DNA from: Halorientalis litorea
GTDB lineage: Archaea; Halobacteriota; Halobacteria; Halobacteriales; Haloarculaceae
Direction of reading: 5' to 3'
Assembly: GCF_023028225.1 (NCBI RefSeq)
Contig: NZ_CP095482.1
Location: forward strand, 1,426,001-1,490,000
DNA length: 64,000 nucleotides
Part shown: piece by piece, positions 18,521 through 28,400 of the stretch
Layout: the number at the start of each line of letters is the position of its first letter
Position numbering within the stretch: position 1 is the stretch's first letter
The notes under the pieces: model-generated
Told to the model about the DNA's origin: nothing
The model's database searches: none
The model's input: only the letters and a program-made list of their open reading frames with translations
Position numbers and translations under genes: made by a program

Positions 18521-19652
18521 GGCACACGTCACCGGAATCGGGACGCTCCCGCTGGGAACGTACGACCGACCGGAGCGCGAACTGGCTACGGAGGTTCTCC
18601 GCGAAGCGGTCGCGGACGCGGGCGCGACGCTCGCGGACGTGGACGGACTGTACATGCCCAAACCGCGCCCGTGGACGAAACAGAAGTTCTTCTCGACGAG
18701 CCTCATCGGCTACCTCGGCCTCGACGTGGCGCAGAACTCGGAGACGTACACCGGCGGGACGAGTGCTGGCAAGGCGTTCCAGTCCGCCGTCGCCGACGTG
18801 CGCGCGGGCCGCGTCGAGACAGCCGTCGTCCTCGGCGTCGAGCGCGATTCGGTCATCGAGACCGACGACTACTTCGAGTACATCCTGCACATCTTCGACC
18901 GGGAGTTCGGGGCCCCCGCCGGGCCGTCCGTCCCGGGCGTGTACGCCCAGAGCCTCCAGCGGTACTGCCACGAGTACGACGTGTCCCGCGAGGACGTGGC
19001 GAGCGTCGTCGTCAAGAACCGCGAGAACGGCGTCGGGAATCCCGAGGGCCTGTTCGACAGCGGCACGTCCGTCGAGGAAGTACTGAACTCCGGGCCGGTC
19101 GCCGACCCTCTCACGCTGTACGAGTGTCCCCGCCCCTGCGACGGCGCGGCGGCACTGGTCGTGACGAGCGACCCCGACGGCCCGGCGGTGGCGGGCATCG
19201 GGCGCCACCACCCGCCGAGCCACCTCACTGGCGTCCGCGGGCGGTCGCTCGCCTCGCTCCCGGCAGTCGAAGAGAGTGCCGAGATGGGGCTGTCGGACGC
19301 GGGCGCGTCGGTCGCGGACGTGGACGTGTTCGAGCCGTACGTCCCCTTCCCGCACGTCGAGGCGATGTTCACCGAGGAGCTGGGACTGTTCGACCGTGGC
19401 GACGGCGCGGCGGCCTGCGCCCGCGGGGAGACGCGCCCCGACGGGCCCGTGCCGGTCAGTCCCTCCGGTGGCTGTCTCGGCCGCGGCCACCCGCCGATGG
19501 TGACGCCACTGTTGAACCACATCGAGGCCGTCCGCCAAATCGAGGGGACGGCCGCGACGCAGGTACCGGACGCCGAGGTGGCACTGACCACCAGCGAACA
19601 CGGCCACGTCGACGGGACGACGACCACCGTCTTCAGGGAGGGTGAGGCATGA
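18513..19652 (+). CDS. Thiolase-like protein (SCP2 type) lacking the usual nucleophilic Cys
   Basis: A 379-residue thiolase-fold protein related to acetyl-CoA acetyltransferases that work with DUF35 proteins. Seen: CPRPCDGAAALVV (about residues 207-219) and the C-terminal SGGCLGRGHPP, a glycine-rich loop with catalytic His. At the position of the acylated Cys (usually CxSG), the sequence reads TYTGGTSAGKAF (residues 78-89), without Cys. The protein may be non-catalytic or use another mechanism. Partner gene at 19649 overlaps by 4 nt. The ATG at 18513 is inside a short upstream ORF (18479-18520). Substrate is unknown; archaeal lipid or acyl-CoA metabolism is likely. Confidence 0.87.
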   Translation: MPEAHVTGIGTLPLGTYDRPERELATEVLREAVADAGATLADVDGLYMPKPRPWTKQKFFSTSLIGYLGLDVAQNSETYTGGTSAGKAFQSAVADVRAGRVETAVVLGVERDSVIETDDYFEYILHIFDREFGAPAGPSVPGVYAQSLQRYCHEYDVSREDVASVVVKNRENGVGNPEGLFDSGTSVEEVLNSGPVADPLTLYECPRPCDGAAALVVTSDPDGPAVAGIGRHHPPSHLTGVRGRSLASLPAVEESAEMGLSDAGASVADVDVFEPYVPFPHVEAMFTEELGLFDRGDGAAACARGETRPDGPVPVSPSGGCLGRGHPPMVTPLLNHIEAVRQIEGTAATQVPDAEVALTTSEHGHVDGTTTTVFREGEA

Positions 19653-20038
19653 GCGACGCCTACACCGACCGGTTCTGGGACGCGCTCGAAGACGACCGGT
19701 TCCTGCTCGGCGACTGCGACGACTGCGGCGACGCACACTTCCCGCCGGCCCCGGTCTGCCCCCACTGCGGGGCCGAGGCCGGATGGCGGGAGGCGGCGGG
19801 CCACGGTGAACTGTACTCCTTCGCGCGCCAGCACCGCACCGCGCCGGGGTTCGACGCGCCGCTGACCGTCGGACTGGTCGAACTCCCGGAGGGACCGCGA
19901 GTGCTGACCCGCATCGACACCGACTACGACGCCCTCGAAATCGGCCGCGAGATGGCGATACGCGCCCGCGAGTACGAAGGCGGATTCGACCGGGGACGGC
20001 TGGCCGACGCGCCGATGTTCGTCGCCGAACCGCGGTAG
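19649..20038 (+). CDS. DUF35 Zn-ribbon/OB-fold acyl-CoA-associated protein
   Basis: A 129-residue partner protein. Residues about 20-45 form a rubredoxin-like zinc ribbon (CDDCG and CPHCG), and the rest an OB fold. In archaea, DUF35 proteins bridge thiolase and HMG-CoA synthase and bind the pantetheine of acyl-CoA. Here it overlaps the thiolase-like gene (ATGA), so the two probably form a complex. No HMG-CoA synthase gene is next to it. Confidence 0.9.
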   Translation: MSDAYTDRFWDALEDDRFLLGDCDDCGDAHFPPAPVCPHCGAEAGWREAAGHGELYSFARQHRTAPGFDAPLTVGLVELPEGPRVLTRIDTDYDALEIGREMAIRAREYEGGFDRGRLADAPMFVAEPR

Positions 20039-20112
20039 TCGCGGGTCGGGAGTCACATCGTCCCCGGGAAACACCCGCAAGTGCTAACACCCTGCCACGG
20101 GAGAGGGCGGAT

Positions 20113-21132
20113 GTGTCGACGTTCGCATCCGTTCCGGACCTCCTGCGACTGCTCGCCGTCCCGGTGTTCGGGTGGGCCGCGTGGCGGGACGTTCGGACGC
20201 GGCGCGTCCCGAACCGGACGTGGGTTCCGCTGGTCGCGTTGGGCGCACTCGCACTCGCCATCGAGGGGTGGCTGGTCTACACCGGCGAGACGCCGGTTCC
20301 GGTCGACCAAGGGGTGTACCTCGTCCGCGTGGTCATCAGCCTCGGCTTCGTGGGACCGCTCGCGTACGCCTTCTGGTGGTTCGGCGGCTTCGGTGGGGCC
20401 GACGCGAAGGCACTCATCACGGCCGCAGTCCTGTTTCCGACGTTCCCGACGTACCTGTTCCCGGGTTTCGCGCTCCCGGTGGTGGTTCCGACGCTCGGCG
20501 TATTCGCCATGTCCGTCCTCTCGAACACCGTCGTCATCGGCATCGCCTACCCGTTCGTCCTGACGCTTCGCAACGCCGTCGGCGGCCACGTCTCGAAGGT
20601 GATGTTCTTCGGGCGGCCGGTGCGGGCGACGGCCGTCACCGAGGAGTACGGCCGCTTGCTCGAGACGATGGACGGGTTCACCCGAGGGGGACTGGACATC
20701 GACGCGCTCCGGATGTACCTCTCGTGGCGTGGTGCCGCGCTCGCTGACCTGCGCGGCGACCCCGAGCGGTTCCGTGACCCCGCGAGTATCCCGGCGGAGA
20801 CGAATCCCCCCGGCGACGGGTCGATGCCAGTCACCGACGGCGGCCGTGAGGCGTCGCCGGAACCGACAGCAACAGGCGACGAAGCGGGAAGCGGCGAGGA
20901 GACGCTCGCGGACCCGTGGGGGGCCGAGCGGTTCTTCGACGAACTCGACGGCGGGGCCTACGGGACGACACCCGAACAACTCCGGGCGGGGTTGGACGTA
21001 CTCGTCGCCGAGGACGAGGTGTGGATAACACCCGGGATTCCGTTCCTCGTGCCGATGTTCGTCGGGTTGCTCGTCGCGCTGACCTACGGTGATTTGCTGT
21101 TCGCCGCCATCGACGCGCTCGGGTTCGCGTAG
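20113..21132 (+). CDS. Prepilin peptidase, A24 family (PibD-like)
   Basis: A 339-residue membrane aspartyl protease that cleaves class III signal peptides of archaellins and pilins. Seen: the first catalytic Asp in [11 protein letters not shown] (Asp26) and the second in GGADAK (Asp97), the archaeal version of the GxGD motif. About six helices lie in residues 10-180, one more at the C-terminus (about 313-335), and a long cytoplasmic acidic loop between (about 200-305), as in haloarchaeal PibD. Start GTG at 20113. An overlapping out-of-frame ATG at 20111 is ignored. Confidence 0.9.
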   Translation: MSTFASVPDLLRLLAVPVFGWAAWRDVRTRRVPNRTWVPLVALGALALAIEGWLVYTGETPVPVDQGVYLVRVVISLGFVGPLAYAFWWFGGFGGADAKALITAAVLFPTFPTYLFPGFALPVVVPTLGVFAMSVLSNTVVIGIAYPFVLTLRNAVGGHVSKVMFFGRPVRATAVTEEYGRLLETMDGFTRGGLDIDALRMYLSWRGAALADLRGDPERFRDPASIPAETNPPGDGSMPVTDGGREASPEPTATGDEAGSGEETLADPWGAERFFDELDGGAYGTTPEQLRAGLDVLVAEDEVWITPGIPFLVPMFVGLLVALTYGDLLFAAIDALGFA

Positions 21133-21177
21133 CGGTCCGACACAAGACATATCGGCGCGAAAGGCGACGGAAGCGGT

Positions 21178-21546
21178 ATGGACACGGAGGTCGAACTGGC
21201 GTTCGACGAGCACGACCTGTTGCCCGCCATCGCACAGGACACGGCGACGGGCGAGGTGTTGATGCTCGCGTACGTCACGCCCGAGGCCGTCGCCCGCACC
21301 CGTGAAACCGGGCTGGCACACTACTACTCCCGGAGCCGCGAGGAGTTGTGGCAGAAAGGCGGGTCGAGCGGCCACACGCAGGCAATCGAGGAAATCCGCG
21401 TCGACTGTGACGGCGACACGCTACTGTACGTGGTCGAGCAGACGGGCGGGGCCTGCCACACCGGGTACGAGTCGTGTTTCTACCGCACGCTCGACGGCGA
21501 GGTCGTCGGCGAGCGAGTCTTCGACCCGGACGACGTGTACGAATGA
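21178..21546 (+). CDS. hisI: Phosphoribosyl-AMP cyclohydrolase
   Basis: Opens the purine ring of phosphoribosyl-AMP, step three of histidine synthesis. The 122-residue length is that of the single-function enzyme, with no HisE domain. Seen: [19 protein letters not shown], the zinc/magnesium region [11 protein letters not shown], then [16 protein letters not shown] and [11 protein letters not shown] with the metal-binding Cys residues. A TATA-like ACATAT is centred near 21150, about 27 nt upstream. It overlaps the next gene by 4 nt (ATGA). Confidence 0.96.
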   Translation: MDTEVELAFDEHDLLPAIAQDTATGEVLMLAYVTPEAVARTRETGLAHYYSRSREELWQKGGSSGHTQAIEEIRVDCDGDTLLYVVEQTGGACHTGYESCFYRTLDGEVVGERVFDPDDVYE

Positions 21547-22688
21547 GTTCGGGTACGACCGGACGGGCCGGCGGAGCCAGCGACCTCGCCGCCGACCTGC
21601 GGGACGCCTACGCCGCCTACGAGCGCGCGACCGAACGAGTCGCCGAGCGCGGCGAGGACACGCTCGAAGCGGTCGCCGAGCAGCACGAACGGCTCCAAGC
21701 CCTCTTCAATAGCTACGAGGAGCGCGTGACAGGTGACGGCGACTTCGCGGTGTTCATCGAGTTCCAAGAGGAGATGGCGCGGTTCATCGAGGGCCTGCCC
21801 GAGGGGTTGCCCCACCGCGAGGCCTTCGAGGCCGTCGACGACCTGATGCAACAGCGACGGCTCACCGAGAGCGACTTTTCGGCGGCCCGTGACCGCCTCG
21901 CGCCGGTCGAGAACGACGTGGCCCGCCTCGAAGAGCGCGACGCGACCCGGAACCGGTACCGCGAGTTGCAGACCCACGCCCAGAAGCGCGCCCGCGAACT
22001 CGGTGACGAAATCGCCGACCTCGAACGCCTCCAAGACCTCGGCGCGGCCGACCTCGACGCGCCCGTCGAGCGGGTGAGCGACCCCATCGAGGCCTACAAC
22101 GAGGCCGTCACCGAGGCGTTCGAGACGTTCCGGCGCGAGGCGAGTGCCCGTGACGTACTCGACTTCGTCGCGGCGACGACGGCCTTCCCGCTCGTGCCGT
22201 TCGAGGCTCCGCCGAGCGACCTGCGGGAGTACGTCGAGACGCACGAGGCGGGGACCGATTCCATCCCGCAACTGCTGGAGTACGCCGAGTACTCGAAGTC
22301 GAAGCTCTCCCACTACGTCGACGACGCCGACGCGCTCACGCGGACGGTGGCGACGAACCGGACGTACCTCCGGCGGCTCGATGCCGACCCCCTGACCGTC
22401 GCGTGGCCGCCGCCGCCCGCCGACCGTCTCCGGTGGCGGCTCCGTGAACTCGTGCAGGTGACCGGGCGGTTCGCGCCCGAGGACGTGGTGGCGCGACTGC
22501 GCGACTTGCGCTCGCTGCCCGACCGAACCGAGTACGACCGCCTGCGCGAGAGCGCGGTGGCTCGCGAGCAGGTGACCGACGACCAGCGCGAGCGACTGGC
22601 GTCGGGTGCGGTCGCCGACGAACTCGAACGGCTCCGGGCGACGCGGACCGAGTTACGGGACGCACTCGACTCGCTGCCCTCAGTCTGA
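21543..22688 (+). CDS. Coiled-coil-rich haloarchaeal protein of unknown function
   Basis: A 381-residue, highly charged, mostly helical protein. Long heptad-like stretches occur at about residues 25-75 (around [20 protein letters not shown]), 100-170 and 320-380. A more globular segment near 200-310 contains [19 protein letters not shown]. No transmembrane segment or enzymatic motif is seen. It resembles haloarchaeal DUF7118-type proteins, but I am not certain of the family. It is translationally coupled to hisI, although no histidine role is apparent. Its last 9 nt overlap the convergent phosphohexomutase gene. Confidence 0.8.
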   Translation: MSSGTTGRAGGASDLAADLRDAYAAYERATERVAERGEDTLEAVAEQHERLQALFNSYEERVTGDGDFAVFIEFQEEMARFIEGLPEGLPHREAFEAVDDLMQQRRLTESDFSAARDRLAPVENDVARLEERDATRNRYRELQTHAQKRARELGDEIADLERLQDLGAADLDAPVERVSDPIEAYNEAVTEAFETFRREASARDVLDFVAATTAFPLVPFEAPPSDLREYVETHEAGTDSIPQLLEYAEYSKSKLSHYVDDADALTRTVATNRTYLRRLDADPLTVAWPPPPADRLRWRLRELVQVTGRFAPEDVVARLRDLRSLPDRTEYDRLRESAVAREQVTDDQRERLASGAVADELERLRATRTELRDALDSLPSV

Positions 22689-24047
22689 GCCGTCGACGGC
22701 CCGAAGCATCGCCGACCGCATCTCGTCCAACAGCGTCGCCGCCCGCTCGGGGTCCGCTGATTCGGCGTACACCCGAACGACCGGTTCCGTGCCGCTGGGT
22801 CGGGCGAGGACCCAACTGTCCCCGTAGTCCAGCCGGTACCCGTCCGTCGTATCGAGGGCGGCGTCGGCGTCGCGAGCGACGCGCTCGATGGTCTCCAGCA
22901 GGCGGTGGCGCTCGTCGTCTGTCTCGTACTCGACGTTCGTGCGGACGAGTTGATAGTCGTCGTAGGGTGCGACCACCTCGCTCGCGGGCCGGTCGGCGAC
23001 GAGTTCGAGGAAGCGCGCGGCGGTGTACGCGCCGTCGCGGGCGAGTCGGTGGTTCGGGAACAGGATGCCGCCGTTGCCCTCCCCCGCGATGGCGACGGAC
23101 TCGCCGTCGTCCTGTAGCTCGCGGGCGCGGGTGATGATGTGCGTGCTCCCGATGGGCGTCAGCGAGAGCGAGGCCCCCGCGTCCTCGACCACGTCGACGA
23201 GTCGCTGTGAGGCGTTGACCGCCGACACCGCGTACGCGCCGGCGTCGAGTTCCGCGGCGGCCAGCGCGGCCAGCGCGGAGTCACCGGGGACGAACTCCCC
23301 GCGCTCGTCGAAGAACATCGCTCTGTCGGCGTCGCCGTCGTGTGCGATGCCGAGGTCGGCGTCGGTCGTCCGCACCAGACGGCCGAGGTCGACCAAATTC
23401 TCGGCGACCGGTTCGGGGTTCCGCCCCGGGAAGTGACCGTCCGGCTGGGCGTTGACAGTGACCACGTCACAGCCGAGGGCACGAAGAAAGCGGGGCGAGG
23501 TGAGCGACCCCGCGCCGTGTCCGGGGTCGAGGGCGACCGTCAGGTCCGCCGCCGCTACCGTCTCGCGGTCCACGGCGGCGAGCAGTTCCTCGACGTAGGC
23601 CTCGCGGGCGTCGTCGACGCGGACGGTGTCGCCGGTGTCGGCCCACCCGACGGTGGCGAAGTCCTCGGCGAGCAGGCGTTCCTCGATTCGTTCGAGCGTG
23701 CCCCGCGTGAGTTCGACGCCCTCCCCCCCGACGAGTTTCACGCCGTTGAACGCGGGGGGGTTGTGGCTCGCGGTGACCATCAGGCCGGGCACGCCAGTCC
23801 GCTCGCAGTACGCTTGGAGTCCGGGTGTCGGGCAGACGCCGAGGCGGGCCACGTCCGCACCGACGCTCGCCAGTCCGCTCGCGGCGGCGTCGGCCAGCAT
23901 CCGGCCGGTCGTCCGGGTGTCCCGAGCCAGCGCGACTCGGTCGGTACCGAGGACCGACCCGGCGGCCTGTGCGATGGCGAGGACGTACGCGGGCGTGAGT
24001 TCCTCGTTGGCGACGCCCCGGACGCCGCTGGACCCGAACACCTTCAT
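22680..24047 (-). CDS. glmM: Phosphohexomutase (phosphoglucosamine/phosphomannomutase family)
   Basis: A 455-residue alpha-D-phosphohexomutase that moves phosphate between C6 and C1 of hexose phosphates, probably glucosamine, feeding UDP-GlcNAc and glycan synthesis. Seen in order: the N-terminal FGSSGVRG, phosphoserine loop VTASHNPPAFNG, metal-binding DGDADRAMF, the sugar-binding GEGNGG region, and C-terminal phosphate-binding RPSGTEPVVRVY. All four catalytic loops are intact. GlmM versus ManB specificity cannot be settled by eye. Leaderless ATG at 24047 with AACGTTTAG near 24075. Confidence 0.9.
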   Translation of the reverse strand: MKVFGSSGVRGVANEELTPAYVLAIAQAAGSVLGTDRVALARDTRTTGRMLADAAASGLASVGADVARLGVCPTPGLQAYCERTGVPGLMVTASHNPPAFNGVKLVGGEGVELTRGTLERIEERLLAEDFATVGWADTGDTVRVDDAREAYVEELLAAVDRETVAAADLTVALDPGHGAGSLTSPRFLRALGCDVVTVNAQPDGHFPGRNPEPVAENLVDLGRLVRTTDADLGIAHDGDADRAMFFDERGEFVPGDSALAALAAAELDAGAYAVSAVNASQRLVDVVEDAGASLSLTPIGSTHIITRARELQDDGESVAIAGEGNGGILFPNHRLARDGAYTAARFLELVADRPASEVVAPYDDYQLVRTNVEYETDDERHRLLETIERVARDADAALDTTDGYRLDYGDSWVLARPSGTEPVVRVYAESADPERAATLLDEMRSAMLRAVDGSD

Positions 24048-24090
24048 TACCGGTGGGTCGGTGGGCGACCAACTAAACGTTTGTACTCCG

Positions 24091-24978
24091 CTACCGCAGT
24101 CCCCGCCCCGCCTCCCACGCCCGAACGAGGGCGGCGAGTGTGCGGTTGACCGGCGCGTCGGTGCGGTCGGCCACGTAGCCGTTGATGGCGTCTATCTCCG
24201 TGCGCCGACCGTCGCGCACGTCTTGGTGCATCGAGGACGTGTTCGCCGCCGTCGCTCGGGCAACCCGCTCGACGGCCGCAACCGCCGCCTCGTCGGTGAG
24301 GTCGACCCCCGCTTCGCGGGCCGCCCGCGCCGTCTCCCGGGCCGCCGCCGCCGCGGCGTCGGTCCCCGGCCCGTCCACCAGCGCGCCGTTCTCGATTCGA
24401 GCCAGTGCCGTCGTCGCGTTGATGCCCGCGTTGACCGCCAGTTTCTCCCAGAGTCGACGGGGCATGTCGGCGGCCACCGTCGTCTCGAACCCCGCCGAGT
24501 CGAAGGCCGCCCCCACGGCGTCCGCCGTCGTCGAGGTGCCCCCCTCGCGCGGTCCGAGGACGACTTCGCCGACGCCGGTACAGGTGACCGTCCCGGGGCC
24601 GTCCCGGAGCGCGCCGTACGTGCAGGTTCCGGCGAGGACTGGACAGTCGAGTGCCTCGGCGAGCAGTGCCTCGTTGCCCATCCCGTTCTGGAGAGAGAGA
24701 GCCGCGTCGAGGGGACAGTCGGCGAGCGCGACGGCCGCGGCCTCGGTGTCGTGAGCTTTGACCGTCACGACGGCGAGGTCCGCCGCACAGTCCTCGGGGA
24801 CGGCGGTGACGGCGTCGGGAGTGACCCGGACGTCGAACGCGCCGGTGACGGCGAGGCCGTCGGCCGCAATCGCGCCAATGTGCGGGTCGCGCCCGACCAG
24901 CGTGACCGAGTGGTCGCGGGCCAACAGGCCGCCGACGAGCGACCCGAGACTACCCGCGCCGAAGACGAGAACGTCCAC
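24091..24978 (-). CDS. panE: 2-dehydropantoate 2-reductase (ketopantoate reductase)
   Basis: A 295-residue NADPH-dependent enzyme that reduces ketopantoate to pantoate, for coenzyme A synthesis. Seen: the Rossmann motif VFGAGSLGSLVGG at the N-terminus, VTVKAHDTEAAA with the conserved Lys, SLQNGMGNE, and the C-terminal domain with KLAVNAGINATTAL and SSMHQDVRDGRRTEIDAING. It starts with GTG at 24978, 9 nt after the rubredoxin-like gene, so the two are probably co-transcribed. Haloarchaea use pantoate kinase with this enzyme. Confidence 0.93.
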   Translation of the reverse strand: MDVLVFGAGSLGSLVGGLLARDHSVTLVGRDPHIGAIAADGLAVTGAFDVRVTPDAVTAVPEDCAADLAVVTVKAHDTEAAAVALADCPLDAALSLQNGMGNEALLAEALDCPVLAGTCTYGALRDGPGTVTCTGVGEVVLGPREGGTSTTADAVGAAFDSAGFETTVAADMPRRLWEKLAVNAGINATTALARIENGALVDGPGTDAAAAAARETARAAREAGVDLTDEAAVAAVERVARATAANTSSMHQDVRDGRRTEIDAINGYVADRTDAPVNRTLAALVRAWEAGRGLR

Positions 24979-24987
24979 GTCTGTCCG

Positions 24988-25287
24988 TCAGTCCTCGGTC
25001 CAGTAGTAGATATCTTCCTTTCCCGTCCCGCAGTTGGGACAGGCCGCGGGGATGTCGTCCTCGATGTCGCCCATCTCGCCACACTCCCAGCATCGCCACA
25101 TCAACTCGGCCTCGCCGAACTCGTGGCCCGCCCGGACGTGTTCCTCCGAGAGTCCCTCGACGCCGTCGTCGAGCGTCACGTAGAAGCCGTGTTCGTCGAA
25201 CCCGCGGACGCGCCCGAGTTCGTTGCCGTCCTCGTCGTAGACGGTCTGTCCGAACGTCGGAGCCAAGTCACTCGTTGAGTCGCTCAT
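24988..25287 (-). CDS. Rubredoxin-like zinc-ribbon protein
   Basis: A 99-residue protein. Residues about 10-60 form a small beta domain (FGQTVYDEDGNELGRVRGFD). The C-terminus holds a zinc-ribbon or rubredoxin-like site, CWECG and CPNCG, at about residues 66-86. I recall similar haloarchaeal proteins annotated as DUF7130 rubredoxin-like, with no known function. The ATG at 25287 is preceded by an ATTTAA box centred near 25316, a leaderless arrangement. It shares a probable transcript with panE. Confidence 0.82.
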   Translation of the reverse strand: MSDSTSDLAPTFGQTVYDEDGNELGRVRGFDEHGFYVTLDDGVEGLSEEHVRAGHEFGEAELMWRCWECGEMGDIEDDIPAACPNCGTGKEDIYYWTED

Positions 25288-25312
25288 GTGCGGACAGTTC
25301 GTCGGGATTGGG

Positions 25313-25320
25313 GTTAAATC
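25313..25320 (-). promoter_or_regulatory. TATA box of the rubredoxin-like gene
   Basis: GATTTAAC on the minus strand, centred about 28 nt before the ATG at 25287. Confidence 0.6.
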
Positions 25321-25428
25321 TACGTGCCAGTCCGGTGCGGACGACGCCAGCATCCGCGCGCCGGCGGCGCGCGGTTCACGCGAACGACTGCATCGCTCGC
25401 GGTGTTTTTGCCCGAGCTTTTTGCAATC

Positions 25429-25461
25429 GGGGTGCGCCTCGCGCACCCCGTGCAGTAAAAA
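25429..25461 (-). terminator. T-tract and perfect hairpin after the PolD large-subunit gene
   Basis: On the minus strand, T5 (25457-25461) follows the polymerase stop at once, then a 9-bp perfect stem GGGGTGCGC/GCGCACCCC (25429-25437 with 25441-25449) and a 3-nt loop. The T-run is a plausible archaeal terminator; the hairpin is a separate structure of unknown role. Confidence 0.5.
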
Positions 25462-25468
25462 GGTCGTT

Positions 25469-28400
25469 TCACATGAAGTCGCCAATCCCCGACTGCTTGT
25501 TCGTGTCGTCCTCGAAGACGCGCTCGATGGACTTCTTGAGGATTTCGAGGCGCTGTTTCGTGTACTCGCGGGCACCGTACTCCTCGGCGACGGTGATGGC
25601 GGTGTCGATGTACTTGGTGACCGACCCGTGGTGGACGGTCAGGGTCATGTCGCCGCCACACCGCCGACAGTCGCCGGTCAGGGGGACGCGGCGGTACTTC
25701 GTCCCGCAGTCGAGACAGCGCGTCTCCTGCCGCGAGAAGGCCCGGAGGTTCCCGATGATGTCGGGGAGGAAGTGGTACTCGATGACCCGCTCGGCCACGT
25801 CCGTCTCGTCGACGGCCCGCAACTTCCGGGAGAGTTCCAACTGGGCGTTCATCTTCTTCATCATGTCGTCCAGCGTCTTGTACGCCGAGAGGTCCGGCCC
25901 GAGGGCGATGTCGCTGGTGTCGTGCGTGTGGCGAAAGCCCGTGTACTCCTCGTCGGTTCCCAGCGTCTCCTCGGCGATTGTCATCACGTCCGCGACGGAT
26001 TCGGGGTCGGCCATCTCCCGAGTCGCCTCGTAGAACTCCCGGGGGTACCGCTCCATGATGTCCACGTTGTGCGCCTCGTCGTCGATTTCCGAGGGGTCGA
26101 TGCGGGAAGACATGACGAGCGGCGCGTCCATCGAGTTGTGTGCGTACAGCCAGTTGGCGGTAAATATCGGCTCGCCGCCGACCTGTAGGTCGTAGAGGTG
26201 TCCGTCGTAGTCGACTCGGTCGATGTTCTTCACGCGGAGGTACGACAGGTCGCCGGCGACGAGGGGACGGAGGTCGGCGAGGAGGTCGGCAGCAGCGTCG
26301 GGAAGGCTGCGGGATTCGAGTTCTGCGACGATGTTTCGGAGTTTCTCCAGCGAGATGTTCTCCCGGCGTTTCAAATACTTCGGAATCAGTTGCTTGACCC
26401 CGTCGATATCCATCTCGCGGATAGTCATCAGCGCGTCCGGAATCCCGACGACGAGGCTCTTGGGATGGTACGGTTCGTCCCCGTCCAGAACGCGGTGAAG
26501 CGGGTTGTCGTCGGCACCGCCGGACACGGTAACCGTGTAGATGTCTTGGCGGTTCCCGTCTCGGTTCGTTCGCTCGGAGATGTTGGCGACGAGTCCGAAC
26601 CGATGGAGCAAGAACACGATACCGTCTTTGACTTCCTCGCTCGTGGTGTGGAACCCGACCGTAGTGACGTTGCCGTTACTACTGTCGCTCCCGTCACCTG
26701 CGATGAAACCACGGAGGAACGACAGAGCCACGTCCCGCGGTGCGTGAAGGAGGCACTCCGGGACGACCTTTTCGCTGGAGTTGTACGAGTCGGAGTCCTC
26801 GAACCCGAGGTCGTACAGTATCTCGCGGAACACCGCCGGGAACCGGAGTTCGTACGCACGGTTCGACCAGCGGCGACCGGGTTCGTGGCCGAGTTTCGAC
26901 TCGATTATTCCGGCTGCACGGTCGATTAGATCCTCGTCGGCGTTGTGGATGGTCGGACAGACGCTGGAGGTCGACCCCTCGGCGACGAACAGCCCCAGTA
27001 ACCACGCGAACTCTTCGTCGACCTCAACGCGACGAGTGATACCGTCCGTCGAACCGGCGAGCGCGATTTCGACGGTTCGCGGTGCCTCGAACCCAGCCGT
27101 TTCGAGAATACGCTGGAGTCGCTCGTAGGGTATCTTCCCCTTGTTCAGACGGTACGCGAGGCCAGATTTGAACGCCTGATGTGTGGGGCTGCTGCGGTCG
27201 GTGGTCTCCCATGCGGTCGTCAACAGGTCCTCGACGTGGTCGTCGATGACGACGTACGGGTCCTCGACACACGCCGCCACATCGATGATCGTCCGCCGTG
27301 TTTCGACATCAAGCTCGCGGGGTGCGACCACGAGGTCACCTTCGTCGAGGTCGGACCCCGCAACTTCCTCGATGCCGTCGTCGTACCGGAACAGGCTGTG
27401 GTGTTCTGTGATTTCGAGCGACCGCCCGAACTGGGTTTCGACGTTCAGAAGCGTCGTGTCGTCGTCCGCTCGATACCTGATTGCCTTCTCGATCGGCCTA
27501 AGCGACGCCTCGTGGTCGTCGTCGAACGCGTACGTCCGCCAGCCTTCGTCGTAGCAGGTTCGCTTGCGGTACTTCCCGTCGACCTCTAGCGGTGAGTCGA
27601 GTTCACTCCAGAGTTCCTCGAAGGTCAAAAATCTGGTATTGCCGTCCGGGTCGACGGCAACGAGTCGGGAGTCCTCGGCGACGCTCCCGCCCCGCTTGTC
27701 CGGGAGGTACTTCTTGCTGAAATTCAACAGACCGTCCATCAAGAGCATCACGCAGTCCTCGTCACCGTCGCACTGGGCTGTCGCCATCCCGTTGGCCACG
27801 ACTCGGTTGGTGTCGGCGACCGTGAGGCAGTAGGTGTATTCGACATCCGACGGCACGTACTCGATTCGGTCTACTACTTCAACGTTCACACCGCCGTCGA
27901 CGGCTGCTGGCGACGAGTCGGTAGCGTGTGACGGAGTAGTGTCGTGTTCGGGTACCGGAATCGAATCACCGAGTTCGAGTTCGTGAGCTGCGACCGTCCG
28001 AAGACGGTCCGTGAACCTGACCATAGAGTGGTCCGGTGTGACTGTGACCGACCGACCCGTCTCGGTCGTAACCTCAACGAGGTGGTCGGGTGCGGGATGC
28101 CGAGAGACTTTTTCGACTGATTTCCGCACCCAGTTCCCGTTGTCATCGAGTGACTGAACACGGATTGGTTCGTCAGGTTCCTCGAATTCCACACCGAAGT
28201 CATCGGTTTCAGGGTCGTCAAATCGACTTTCGACGAACTGGGCTATCGCGGTGTCCTGCAGTTCTCCGTTGGCACCCTCGTGTCGTATTTCTGTCTCCGG
28301 ATGGAAGCAGTTCCGCCGCTTCGCGGCGTGAAAGTACGGATGCGCGTAGCCGACCGCTGCTGACGTAAATCCGACGACGCGGCCAACTGTCGCCGCGCTG

